From NCBI RefSeq assembly GCF_036320965.1, contig NC_092238.1:18569194-18633193 (forward strand): a DNA stretch of 64,000 nucleotides. The letters run 5' to 3'. The translations under genes were made by a program, and so were the position numbers. This stretch comes from Panulirus ornatus (Eukaryota > Arthropoda > Malacostraca > Decapoda > Palinuridae). Each line of letters begins with the position of its first letter. Within the stretch, counting starts at the first letter, position 1. Shown piece by piece: positions 34,636-45,211 of this stretch. The notes beneath the pieces were generated by a model, which worked only from the letters and a program-made list of their open reading frames with translations, was not told the DNA's origin and searched no databases.

Positions 34636-36472
34636 AAAAAACTTATACCTCTGTAATTTGAGCACTCACGTTTGTCCCCTTTGCCTTTGTACAATGGCAC
34701 TATACAGGCATTCCGCCAATCCTCAGGCACCTCACTATGAGTCATACATATATTAAATTACCTTACCAACCAGTCAACAATACAGTCACCCCCTTTTTTA
34801 ATAAATTCCACAGCAATACCATCCAACCCCGCTGCCTTGCCGGCTTTCATCTTCTGCAAAGCTTTTACTACCTCTTCTCTTTTCACCAATTCATTTTCCC
34901 TAACCCTCTCACTTTGCACACCACCTCGACCAAAACACCCTATATCTGCCACTCTATCATCAAACACGTTCAACAAACCTTCAAAATACTCACTCCATCT
35001 TCTCACATCACAACTACTTGTTATCACCTCCCCATTAGCCCCCTTTACTGAGGTTCCCATTTGTTCCCTTGTCTTACGCACTTTATTTACCTCCTTCCAA
35101 AACATCTTTTTATTCTCCCTAAAATTTAATGATACTCTTTCACCCCAACTCTCATTTGCCCTCTTTTTCACCTCTTGCACCTTTCTCTTTACCTCCTGCC
35201 TCTTTCTTTTATACATCTCCCATTCATTTGCATTATTTCCCAGCAAAAATCGTCCAAATGCCTCTCTCTTCTCTTTCATTAATAAACTTTCTTCTTCATT
35301 CCACCATTCACTACCCTCTCTAATCTGCTTACCTCCCACGCTTCTCATGCCATAAGCATCTTTAGCGCAAGCCATCACTGCTTCCCTAAATACATCCCAT
35401 TCATCCCCCACTCCCCTTACGTCCTTTGTTCTCTCCATTTTACATTCTGTACTCAGTCTCTCCTGGTACTTCCTCACACAAGTCTCCCTCCCAAGCTCAC
35501 TTACTCTCACCACTCTCTTCACCCCAACATTCTCCCTTCTTTACTGAAAACCTTTACAAATCTTCACCTTCACCTCCTCAAGATAATGATCAGACATCCC
35601 TCCAGTTGCACCTCTCAGCACATTAACGTCCAAAAGTCTCTCTTTAGCGCACCTATCAATTAACAAGTAATCCAATAATGATCTCTGGCCATCTCTCCTA
35701 CTTACATACGTATACATGTATATATCTCTTTTTAAACCAGGTATTCCCAATCACCAGTCCTTTTTCAGCACATAAATCTACTAGCTCTTCACCATTTCCA
35801 TTTACAACACTGAACACCCCATTTATACCAATTATTCCCTCAACTGCCTCCTTACTCACCTTTGCATTCAAATCACCCATCACTATAACCCAGTCTCGTG
35901 CATCAAAACTACTAACACACTCATTCAGCTGCTCCTAAAACACTTGCCTCTCATGATCTTTCTTCTCATGCCCAGGTGCATATGCACCAATAATCACCCA
36001 TCTCTCTCCATCAACTTTCAGTTTTACCCATATCAATCTAGAGTTTACTTTCTTACACTCTATCACTTACTCCCACCACTCCTGTTTCAGGAGTAGTGCT
36101 ACTCCTTCCCTTGCTCTTGTCCTCTCACTAACCCCTGACTTTACTCCCAAGACATTCCCAAACCACTCTTCCCCTTTACCCTTGAGCTTCGTTTCACTCA
36201 GAGCCAAAACATCCAGGTTCCTTTCCTCAATCATACTACCTATCTCTCCTTTTTTCTCATCTTGGTTACATCCACACACATTTAGACACCCTAACCTGAG
36301 CCTTCGAGGAGGATGAGCACTCCCCGCATGACTACTTCTTCTGTTTCCCCTTTTAGAAAATTAAAATACAAGGAGGGGAGGGTCTAGCCCCCCACTCCCG
36401 TCCCCTTTAGTCGCCTTCTACAACACTTGAGGAATGCGTGGTAAGTATTTTTTTTCCCTTATTCTCAGAGGC
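34636..36472 (-). mobile_element. RTE-type copy, 5' part (completes 30956-32679)
   Basis: It resumes exactly where the older copy was cut (SNYRGISL at 34645) and runs outward on the minus strand. The pre-RT and linker segment is open from 35522 to 34758, followed by the endonuclease (35883-35698 NGEELVDLCAEKGLVIGNTWF, 36279-36067 LDVLALSETKLKGKGEEWF) and the 5' UTR to about 36472. The outermost bases (CTTATTCTCAGAGGC) are an eroded form of the terminal palindrome. Several indels break the endonuclease. Confidence 0.88.
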
Positions 36473-36580
36473 AAAAAAAAAAAAAAAAAAATGTATATGG
36501 TGTCGTAGAAGGCGACTAGACTGGACGGGAGCGGGGGGCCAGAAATCCTCCCCTCCTTGTATTTTTTAACTTTCTAAAAA

Positions 36581-39154
36581 ATGGGAAACAGAAGGAGTCA
36601 CACGGGGAGTGCTCATCCTCCTTGTAGACTCAGGTTGGGGTGTCTAAATGTGTGTGGATGTAACCAAGATGTGAAAAAAGGAGAGATAGGTAGTATGTTT
36701 GAGGAAAGGAACCTGGATGTTTTGGCTCTGAGTGAAACGAAGCTCAAGGGTAAAGGGGAAGAGTGGTTTGGGAATGTCTTGGGAGTAAAGTCAGGGGTTA
36801 GTGAGAGGACAAAAGCAAGGGAAGGAGTAGCAGTACTCCTGAAACAGGAGTTCTGGGAGTATGTGATAGAATGTAAGAAAGTAGATTCTCGATTAATATG
36901 GGTAAAACTGAAAGTTGATGGAGAGAGATGGGTGATTATTGGTGCATATGCACCTGGGCATGAGAAGAAAGATCATGAGAGGCAAGTGTTTTGGGAGCAG
37001 CTGAATGAGTGTGTTAGTGGTTTTGATGCACGAGACCGGGTTATAGTGATGGGTGATTTGAATGCAAAGGTGAGTAATGTGGCAGTTGAGGGAATAATTG
37101 GTATACATGGGATGTTCAGTGTTGTAAATGAAAATGGTGAAGAGCTTATAGATTTATGTGCTGAAAAAGGACTGGTGATTGGGAATACCTGGTTTAAAAA
37201 GCGAGATATACATAAGTATACGTATGTAAGTAGGAGAGATGGCCAGAGAGCGTTATTGGATTACGTGTTAATTGACAGGCGCGCGAAAGAGAGACTTTTG
37301 GATGTTAATGTGCTGAGAGGTGCAACTGGAGGGATGTCTGATCATTATCTTGCGGAGGCTAAGGTGAAGATTTGTATGGGTTTTCAGAAAAGAAGAGTGA
37401 ATGTTGGGGTGAAGAGGGTGGTGAGAGTAAGTGAGCTTGGGAAGGAAACTTGTGTTAGGAAGTACCAAGAGAGACTGAGTACAGAATGGAAAAAGGTGAG
37501 AACAATGGAAGTAAGGGGAGTGGGGGAGGAATGGGATGTATTTAGGGAATTAGTGATGGATTGCACAAAAGATGCTTGTGGCATGAGAAGCATGGGAGGT
37601 GGGTTGACTAGAAAGGGGAGTGAGTGGTGGGATGAAGAAGTAAGATTAATAGTGAAAGAGAAGAGAGAGGCATTTGGACGATTTTTGCAGGGAAAAAATG
37701 CCATTGAGTGGGAGATGTATAAAAGAGAGAGACAGGAGGTCAAGAGAAAGGTGCAAGAGGTGAAAAAAAGGGCAAATGAGAGTTGGGGTGAGAGAGTATC
37801 ATTAAATTTTAGGGAGAATAAAAAGATGTTCTGGAAGGAGGTAAATAAAGTGCGTAAGACAAGGGAGCAAATGGGAACTTCAGTGAAGAGCGCAAATGGG
37901 GAGGTGATAACAAGTAGTGGTGATGTGAGAAGGAGATGGAGTGAGTATTTTGAAGGTTTGTTGAATGTGTTTGATGATAGAGTGGCAGATATAGGGTGTT
38001 TTGGTCGAGGTGGTGTGCAAAGTGAGAGGGTTGGGGAAAATGATTTGGTAAACAGGGAAGAGGCAGTAAAAGCTTTGCAGAAGATGAAAGCCGGCAAGGC
38101 AGCAGGTTTGGATGGTATTGCAGTGGAATCTATTAAAAAAGTGGGTGACTGTATTGTTGACTGGTTGGTAAGGTTATTTAATGTATGTATGACTCATGGT
38201 GAGGTGCCTGAGGATTGGCGGAATGCGTGCATAGTGCCATTGTACAAAGGCAAAGGGGATAAGAGTGGGTGCTCACATTACAGAGGTATAACTTTGTTGA
38301 GTATTCGTGGTAAATTATATGGGAGGGTATTGATTGAGAGGGTGAAGGTATGTACAGAGCATCAGATTGGGGAAGAGCAGTTTGGTTTCAGAAGTGGTAG
38401 AGGATGTGTGGATCAGGTGTTTGCTTTGAAGAATGTATGTGAGAAATACTTAGAAAAGCAAATGGATTTGTATGTAGCATTTATGGATCTGGAGAAGGCA
38501 TATGATAGAGTTGATAGAGATGCTCTGTGGAAGGTATTAAGAATATATGGTGTGGGAGGCAAGTTGTTAGAAGCAGTGAAAAGTTTTTATCGAGGATGTA
38601 AGGCATGTGTACGTGTAGGAAGAGAGGAAAGTGATTGGTTCTCAGTGAATGTAGGTTTGCGGCAGGGGTGTGTGATGTCTCCATGGTTGTTTAATTTGTT
38701 TATGGATGGGGTTGTTAGGGAGGTGAATGCAAGAGTTTTGGGAAGAGGGGCAAGTATGAAGTCTGTTGTGGATGAGAGAGCTTGGGAAGTGAGTCAGTTG
38801 TTGTTCGCTGATGATACAGCACTGGTGGCTGATTCATGTGAGAAACTGCAGAAGCGGGTGACTGAGTTTGGTAAAGTGTGTGAAAGAAGAAAGTTAAGAG
38901 TAAATGTGAATAAGAGCAAGGTTATTAGATACAGTACGGTTGAGGGTCAAGTCAATTGGGAGGTAAGTTTGAATGGAGAAAAACTGGAGGAAGTAAAGTG
39001 TTTTAGATATCTGGGAGTGGATCTGGCAGTGGATGGAACCATGGAAGCGGAAGTGAATCATAGGGTGGGGAAGGGGGCGAAAAATCCTGGGAGCCTTGAA
39101 GAATGTGTGGAAGTCGAGAACATTATCTCGGAAAGCAAAAATGGGTATGTTTGA
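36581..39154 (+). CDS. RTE polyprotein: AP endonuclease + reverse transcriptase (C-terminus lost by +1 A)
   Basis: 857 residues. Endonuclease at about 18-265: LNV (22-24), catalytic-type glutamate in SETKL (E52), YAPGHEK (123-129), MGDLNAK (157-163) and MSDHYL (252-257). Linker at about 265-500 is basic and helical. RT at about 503-815: KAAGLDGIAV, VPLYKGKGD (552-560), FRSGRGCVDQ (603-612), motif A FMDLEKAYDRV (D636), motif B RQGCVMSPW (694-702), motif C FADD (742-745), NVNKSK (775-780) and YLGVDL (810-815). It would cleave target DNA and prime reverse transcription from the nick. An extra A in the A-run at about 39080-39085 shifts the frame after residue 834. I chose ATG 36581 because the other best copy starts at the same place (MGNRR). 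Sister copies lack the extra A, so this is a lesion and not programmed frameshifting. Confidence 0.92.
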   Translation: MGNRRSHTGSAHPPCRLRLGCLNVCGCNQDVKKGEIGSMFEERNLDVLALSETKLKGKGEEWFGNVLGVKSGVSERTKAREGVAVLLKQEFWEYVIECKKVDSRLIWVKLKVDGERWVIIGAYAPGHEKKDHERQVFWEQLNECVSGFDARDRVIVMGDLNAKVSNVAVEGIIGIHGMFSVVNENGEELIDLCAEKGLVIGNTWFKKRDIHKYTYVSRRDGQRALLDYVLIDRRAKERLLDVNVLRGATGGMSDHYLAEAKVKICMGFQKRRVNVGVKRVVRVSELGKETCVRKYQERLSTEWKKVRTMEVRGVGEEWDVFRELVMDCTKDACGMRSMGGGLTRKGSEWWDEEVRLIVKEKREAFGRFLQGKNAIEWEMYKRERQEVKRKVQEVKKRANESWGERVSLNFRENKKMFWKEVNKVRKTREQMGTSVKSANGEVITSSGDVRRRWSEYFEGLLNVFDDRVADIGCFGRGGVQSERVGENDLVNREEAVKALQKMKAGKAAGLDGIAVESIKKVGDCIVDWLVRLFNVCMTHGEVPEDWRNACIVPLYKGKGDKSGCSHYRGITLLSIRGKLYGRVLIERVKVCTEHQIGEEQFGFRSGRGCVDQVFALKNVCEKYLEKQMDLYVAFMDLEKAYDRVDRDALWKVLRIYGVGGKLLEAVKSFYRGCKACVRVGREESDWFSVNVGLRQGCVMSPWLFNLFMDGVVREVNARVLGRGASMKSVVDERAWEVSQLLFADDTALVADSCEKLQKRVTEFGKVCERRKLRVNVNKSKVIRYSTVEGQVNWEVSLNGEKLEEVKCFRYLGVDLAVDGTMEAEVNHRVGKGAKNPGSLEECVEVENIISESKNGYV

Positions 39155-39575
39155 AGGAATAGTGGTTCCAACAATGTTGTATGGTTGCGAGGCATGGGTT
39201 ATGGATAGATTTGTGCGCAGGAGGGTGGATGTGCTGGAAATGAGATGTTTAAGGACAATGTGTGGTGTGAGGTGGTTTGATCGAGTAAGTAATGTATGGG
39301 TAAGAGAGATGTGTGGAAATAAAAAGAGCGTGGTTGAGAGAGCAGAAGAGGGTGTTTTGAAATGGTTTGGGCACATGGAGAGAATGAGTGAGGAAAGATT
39401 GACCAAGAGGATATATGTGTCGGAGGTGGAGGGAACGAGGAGAAGTGGGAGACCAAATTGGAGGTGGAAAGATGGAGTGAAAAAGATTTTGAGTGATCGG
39501 GGACTGAACATGCAGGAGGGTGAAAGGAGGGCAAGGAATAGAGTGAATTGGATCGATGTGGTATACCTGGGTTGA
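39096..39575 (+). pseudogene. RTE polyprotein C-terminal segment, frame-shifted
   Basis: This continues the preceding polyprotein in the next frame: [71 protein letters not shown] and the natural stop after DVVYLG. The two frames together imply a protein of about 995 residues, a usual size for the RTE clade. The arginine-rich RSGRPNWRWKD block is conserved in every copy here and may bind nucleic acid; that role is inference. Confidence 0.88.
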
Positions 39576-40029
39576 CGTGCTGTGAGTGGATTGAATCATG
39601 GCATGTGAAGCGTCTGGGGTAAACCATGGACAGTTGTGTGGGGCCTGGATGTGCAAAGGGAACTGTGGTTTCGGGCATTATTGCATGACAGCTAGAAACT
39701 GAGTGTGAACGAATGAGGACTTTGTTGTCTTTTCTTAGCACTACCTCACACACATGAGGGGGAGGGGGATGGTATTCCATGTGTGGCGAGGTGGCGATGG
39801 GAATGAATAAAGGCAGACAGTGTGAATTGTGTGCATGGTTATATATGTATGTGTCTGTGTGTGTATATATATGTGTACATTGAGATGTATTGGTATGTAT
39901 ATTTGCGTGTGTGGACGTTTGTGTAGATACATGTGTATGGGGGTGGGTTGGGCCATTTCTTTCGTCTGTTTCCTTGCGCTACCTCACAATCGTGGGAGAC
40001 AGCGACAAAGCAAATGAATATAATATATA

Positions 40030-43000
40030 TATATGGGGATAGGTGAGAAAGAATACTTCCCACGCATTCCTCACGTGACGTAGAAGGCGACTAAAGTGGA
40101 CGGGAGTGGGGGACCAGAAACCCTCTCCTCCTTGTATTTTAACTTTCTAAAAGGGGAAACAGAAGAAAGAGTCATGCGAGGAGTGCTCATCCTCCTCGAA
40201 GGCTCAGATTGGGGTGTCTAAATGTGTGTGGATGTAACCAAGATGAGAAAAAAGGAGAGATAGGTAGTATGTTTGAGGAAAGGAACCTGGATGTTTTGGC
40301 TCTGAGTGAAAAGAAGCTCAAGGGTAAAGGGGAAGAGTGGTTTGGGAATGTCTTGGGAGTAAAGTCAGGGGTTAGTGAGAGGACAAGAGCAAGGGAAGGA
40401 GTAGCACTACTCCTGAATCAGGAGTTGTGGGAGTATGTGATAGAGTGTAAGAAAGTAAATTCTAGATTGATATGGGTAAAACTGAAAGTTGATGGAGAGA
40501 GATGGGTGATTATTGGTGCATATACACCTGGGCATGAGAAGAAAGATCATGAGAGGCAAGTGTTTTGGGAGCAGCTGAATGAGTGTGTTAGTGGTTTTGA
40601 TGCATGAGACCGGGTTATAGTGATGGGTGATTTGAATGCAAAGGTGAGTAATGTGGCAGTTGAGGGAATAATTGGTATACATGGAGTGTTCAGTGTTGTA
40701 AATGGAAATGGTGAAGAGCTTGTAGATTTATGTGCTGAAAAAGGACTGGTGATTGGGAATACCTGGTTTAAAAAGCGAGATATACATAAGTATACGTATG
40801 TAAGTAGGAGAGATGGCCAGAGAGCGTTATTGAATTACGTGTTAATTGATAGATGCACGAAAGAGAGACTTTTGGATGTTAATGTGCTGAGATGTGCAAC
40901 TGGAGGGATGTCTGATCATTATCTTGTGGAGGCTAAGGTGAAGATTTGTATGGGTTTTCAGAAAAGAAGAATGTTGGGGTGAAGAGAGTGGTGAGAGGAA
41001 GTGAGCTTGGGAAGGAGACTTGTGTGAGGAAGTACCAGGAGAGACTGAGTACAGAATGGAAAAAGGTGAGAACAAAGTAGGTAAGGGGAGTGGGGGAGGA
41101 ATGGGATGTATTTAGGGAATCAGTGATGGCTTGCACAAAAGATGCTTGTGGCATGAGAATTGTGGTAGGTGGGTTGATTAGAAAAGGTAGTGAGTGGTGG
41201 GATGAAGAAGTAAAATTATTAGTGAAAGAGAAGAGAGAGGCATTTGAACGTTTTTGCAGGGAAAAAATGCAAATGAGTGGGAGAGGTATAAAAGAAAGAG
41301 GCAGGAGGTCAAGAGAAAGGTGCAAAAGGTGCAAAAGAGGGCAAATGAGAGTTGGGGTGAGAGAGTATCATTAAATTTCAGGGAGAATAAAAAGATGTTT
41401 TGGAAGGAGGTAAATAAAGTGCGTAAGACAAGGGAGCAAATAGGAACTTCAGTGAAGGGGGCTAATCGGTAGGTGATAACAAGTATTGGTGTTGTGAGAA
41501 AGAGATGGAGTGAGTATTTTGAAGGTTTGTTGAATGTGTTTGATGATGGGGTGGCGGATATAGGGTGTTTTGGTCGAGGTGGTGTGCAAAGTGCGAGGGT
41601 TAGGGAAGATGATTTGGTAAATAGAGAAGAGGTAGTATAAGCTTTACGGAAGATGAAAGCCAGCAAGGCATCAGTTTTGGATGGTATTGCAGTGTAATTT
41701 ATAAAAAAAGGGGGTGACTGTATTGTTGTCTGGTTGGTAAGGTTATTTAATGTATGTATGACTCATGGTGAGGTGCCTGAGGATTGGCGGAATGCTTGCA
41801 TAGTGCCATTGTACAAAGGCAAAGGGGATAAGAGTGAGTGCTCAAATTGCAGAGGTATAAGTTTGTTGAGTATTCCTGGTAAATTATATGGGAGGGTATT
41901 GATTGAGAGGGTGAAGGCATGTACAGAGCATCAGATTGGGGAAGAGCAGTGTGGTTTCAGAAGTGGTAGAGTATGTGTGGATCAGGTGTTTGCTTTGAAG
42001 AATGTATGTGAGAAATACTTAGAAAAACAAATGGATTTGTATGGAGCATTTATGGATCTGGAGAAGCCATATGATGGAGTTCATAGAGATGCCCTGTGGA
42101 AGGTTTTAAGAATATATGGTGTGGGAGGCAAGTTGTTAGAAGTAGTGAAATGTTTTTATCGAGGATGTAAGGCATGTGTACGTGTAGGAAGAGAGGAAAG
42201 TGATTGGTTCTCAGTGAATGTAGGTTTGCGGCAGGGATGTGTGATGTCTCAATGGTTTTTTAATTTGTTTATGGATGGGGTTGTTAGGGAGGTGAATGCA
42301 AGAGTTTTGGAAAGAGGGGCAAGTATGCAGTCTGTTGTGGATGAGAGAGCTTGGGAAGTGAGTCAGTTGTTGTTTGCTGATGATACAGTGCTGGTGGCTG
42401 ATTCATGGAAGAAACTGCAGAAGCTGGTGACTGAGTTTGGTAAAGTGTGTGAAAGAAGAAAGTTAAGAGTAAATGTGAATGAGAGCAAGGTTATTAGGTA
42501 CAGTAGGGTTGAGGGTTAAGTCATTGGGAGGTAAGTTTGAATGGAGAAAAACTGGGGGAAGTAAAGTGTTTTAGATTCTGGGATTGGATCTGGCAGCGGA
42601 TTGAACCATGGAAACGAAAGTGGATCATAGGATGGGGGAGGGGGCGAAAATTCTGGGAGCCTTGAAGAATGTTTGGAAGTCGAGAACATTATCTCGGAAA
42701 GCAAAAATGGGTATGTTTGAAGGAATAGTGGTTCCAACAATGTTGTATGGTTTCGAGGCGTGGGCTATGGATAGAGTTCTGTGCAGGAGGGTGGATGTGC
42801 TGGAAATGAGATGTTTGAGGACAATATGTGGTGTGCTTTGGTTTGATCGAGTAAGTAATGTAAGGGTAAGAGAGATGTGTGGAAATAAAAAGAGCGTGGT
42901 TGAGAGAGCAGAAGAGGGTGTTTTGAAATGGTTTGGGCACATGGAGAGAATGAGTGAGGATAGATTGACCAAGAGGATATATGTGTCGGAGGTGGAGGGA

Positions 43001-43325
43001 ACGAGGAGAAGAGGGAGACCAAATTGGAGGTGGAAAGATGGAGTGAAAAAGATTTTGTGTGATCGGGGCCTGAACATGCAGGAGGGTGAAAGGAGGGCAA
43101 GGAATAGAGTGAATTGGAGCGATGTGGTGTACCGGGGTTGACGTGCTGTCAGTGGATTGAATCAGGGCATGTGAAGCGTCTGGGGTAAACCATGGAAAGC
43201 TGTGTAGGTATGTATATTTGCGTGTGTGGACGTATGTATATACATGTGTATGGGGTGGGTTGGGCCATTTCTTTCGTCTGTTTCCTTGCCTTACCTCGCA
43301 AACGCGGGAGACAGCGACAAAGCAA
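40030..43325 (+). mobile_element. RTE-type retrotransposon, full-length but disabled copy
   Basis: It begins with TGGGGATAGGTGAGAAAGAA and carries the complete 5' UTR (about 175 bp), endonuclease, linker, RT, C-terminus and a short 3' UTR ending in the stem-loop and an A-tract. It follows the previous copy tail to head. It is mosaic for subfamily markers: old-type MQSVVDERAW and VLVADSWKK in the RT, but RRRGRP, ILCDRG, WSDVVYRG and the short 3' UTR at the end. Confidence 0.93.
40209..43141 (+). pseudogene. RTE polyprotein remnant, full length, several lesions
   Basis: Open pieces are 40209-40607 (endonuclease start, stop where CGA of FDARD reads TGA), 40620-40982 (MGDLNAKVSN, MSDHYLVEAK), 41254-41472 (linker), 41734-42519 (RT with FMDLEKPYDGVHRDALW, RQGCVMSQWFFN and LLFADDTVLVADSW) and 42608-43141 (C-terminus with RRRGRPNWRWKDG). 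Motif A is degraded (KPYDGVH). At least four frameshifts or stops separate the pieces, so it is non-functional. Confidence 0.9.
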
Positions 43326-43337
43326 AAAAAAAAAAGA

Positions 43338-43400
<63 letters not shown>
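43326..43400. repeat. A-tract and (TA)n microsatellite at a copy junction
   Basis: An A-rich tail runs into about 27 TA dinucleotides. The following copy joins with TATATATGGTGTGGG, which matches its own internal sequence AATATATGGTGTGGGAGG, so about 8 bases cannot be assigned to either side. Confidence 0.9.
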
Positions 43401-43401
<1 letters not shown>

Positions 43402-44613
43402 TGTGGGAGGAAAGTTGTTAGAAGCAGTGAAAAGTTTTTATCGAGGATGTAAGGCATGTGTACGTGTAGGAAGAGAGGAAAGTGATTGGTTCTCAGTGAA
43501 TGTAGGTTTGCGGCAGGGGTGTGTGATGTCTGCATGGTTGTTTAATTTGTTTATGGATGGGGTTGTTAGGGAGGTAAATGCAAGAGTTTTGGAAAGAGGG
43601 GCAAGTATGAAGTCTGTTGAGGATGAGAGAGCTTGGGAAGTGAGTCAGTTGTTGTTCGCTGATGATACAGCGCTGGTGGCTGATTCATGTGAGAAACTGC
43701 AGAAGCTGGTGACTGAGTTTGGTAAAGTGTGTGGAAGAAGAAAGTTAAGAGTAAATGTGAATAAGAGCAATTTTATTAGGTACAGTAGGGTTGAGGGTCA
43801 AGTCAATTGGGAGGTGAGTTTGAATGGAGAAAAACTTGAGGAAGTGAAGTGTTTTAGATAGCTGGGAGTGGATCTGGCAGTGGATGGAACCATGGAAGCG
43901 GAAGTGGATCATAGGGTGGGGGAGGGGGCGAAAATTCTGGGGGCCTTGAAGAATGTGTGGAAGTCGAGAACATTATCTCGGAAAGCAAAAATGGGTATGT
44001 TTGAAGGAATAGTGGTTCTAACAATGTTGTATGGTTGCGAGGCGTGGGCTATGGATAGAGTTGTGCGCAGGAGGATGGATGTGCTGGAAATGAGATGTTT
44101 GAGGACAATGTGTGGTGTAAGGTGGTTTGATCGAGTGAGTAACGTAAGGGTAAGAGAGATGTGTGGAAATAAAAAGAGCGTGGTTGAGAGAGCAGAAGAG
44201 GGTGTTTTGAAGTGTTTTGGGCACATGGAGAGGATGAGTGAGGAAAGATTGACCAAGAGGATATATGTGTCGGAGGTGGAGGGAGCAAGGAGAAGAGGGA
44301 GACCAAATTGGAGGTGGAAAGATGGAGTGAAAAAGATTTTGTGTGATCAGGGCCTGAACATGCAGGAGGGTGAAAGGAGGGCAAAGAATAGAGTGAATTG
44401 GAGCGATGTGGTATACCGGGGTTGACGTGCTGTCAGTGGATTGAATCAAGGCATGTGAAGCGTCTGGGGTAAACCATGGAAAGCTGTGTAGGTATGTATA
44501 TTTGCGTGTGTGGACGTATTTATATACATGTGTATGGGGGTGGGTTGGGCCATTTCTTTCGTCTGTTTCCTTGCGCTACCTCGCAAACGCGGGAGACAGC
44601 GACAAAGTATAAA
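43400..44613 (+). mobile_element. RTE-type retrotransposon, young 5'-truncated copy
   Basis: It begins at YGVGGKLLEAVKSFYRGC, directly in the (TA)n of the preceding copy, and ends with the short 3' UTR and A-tract. The reading frame is intact up to FR at 43858, where TAT (Tyr of FRYLGVDLA) is TAG at 43859-43861. After that it remains open to the natural stop at 44425. RT motif C LLFADDTALVA is present. It is therefore one substitution from an open C-terminal two-thirds of the RT. Confidence 0.92.
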
Positions 44614-44635
44614 AAAAAAAAAAATATATATATAT

Positions 44636-45190
44636 GGATAGAGTTGTGCGCAGGAGGATGGATGTGCTTGAAATGAGATGTTTGAGGACAATGTGTGGTG
44701 TGAGGTGGTTTGATCGAGTAAGTAACGTAAGGGTAAGAGAGATGTGTGGAAATAAACAGAGCGTGGTTGAGAGAGCAGAAGAGGGTGTTTTGAAATGGTT
44801 TGGGCACATGGAGAGAATGAGTGAGGAAAGATTGACCAAGAGGATATATGTGTCGGAGGTGGAGGGAACGAGGAGAAGTGGGAGACCAAATTGGAGGTGG
44901 AAAGATGGAGTGAAAAAGATTTTGTGTGATCGGGGCCTGAACATGCAGGAGGGTGAAAGGAGGGTAAGGAATAGAGTGAATTGGATCGATGTGGTATACC
45001 GGGTTGACGTGCTGTCAATGGATTGAATCAGGGCATGTGAAGCGTTTGGGTAAACCATGGAAAGCTGTGTAGGTATGTATATTTGCGTGTGTGGATGTAT
45101 GTATATACATGTGTATGGGGGTGGGTTGGGCCATTTCTTTCGTCTGTTTCCTTGCGCTACCTTGCAAACGCGGGAGACAGCGGCAAAAAA
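44636..45190 (+). mobile_element. RTE-type retrotransposon, short 3' fragment
   Basis: It begins at MDRVVRRRMDVLEM right after a short (TA) run, in nearly the same place as the fragment at 20090. It carries RRSGRPNWRWKDGVKKILCDRG and WIDVVYRV, where loss of one base near 45002 removes the usual stop, and the short 3' UTR. Markers are mixed (RSGRP with ILCDRG and WIDV), intermediate between the long and short subfamilies. Confidence 0.9.
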
Positions 45191-45211
45191 AAAAATATAT
45201 ATGTATATATA

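Larger units (their letters stand above)
36492..40025 (+). mobile_element. RTE-type retrotransposon, nearly complete copy (long 3' UTR)
   Basis: It starts in the 5' UTR (TGGTGTCGTAGAAGGCGACT at about 36500, so a few dozen 5' bases are missing), directly after an A-tract that separates it head to head from the preceding minus-strand copy. One polyprotein frame runs from 36581, broken once near the C-terminus. The long-form 3' UTR spans 39576-40000 and the stem-loop ends at about 40010, followed by a TATATA tail. It is one of the two best templates in the window for the element's protein. Confidence 0.95.

Noticed and set aside
39080..39154. Programmed frameshifting at the A-run near the RT C-terminus
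   Set aside because: All other copies have one A fewer and a continuous frame there, so the extra A is a lesion or sequencing error.
43226..43420. Plus-strand ORF fusing 3' UTR, TA repeat and RT
   Set aside because: It reads through the previous copy's 3' UTR and a microsatellite; the fusion arises only from the adjacency of two insertions.
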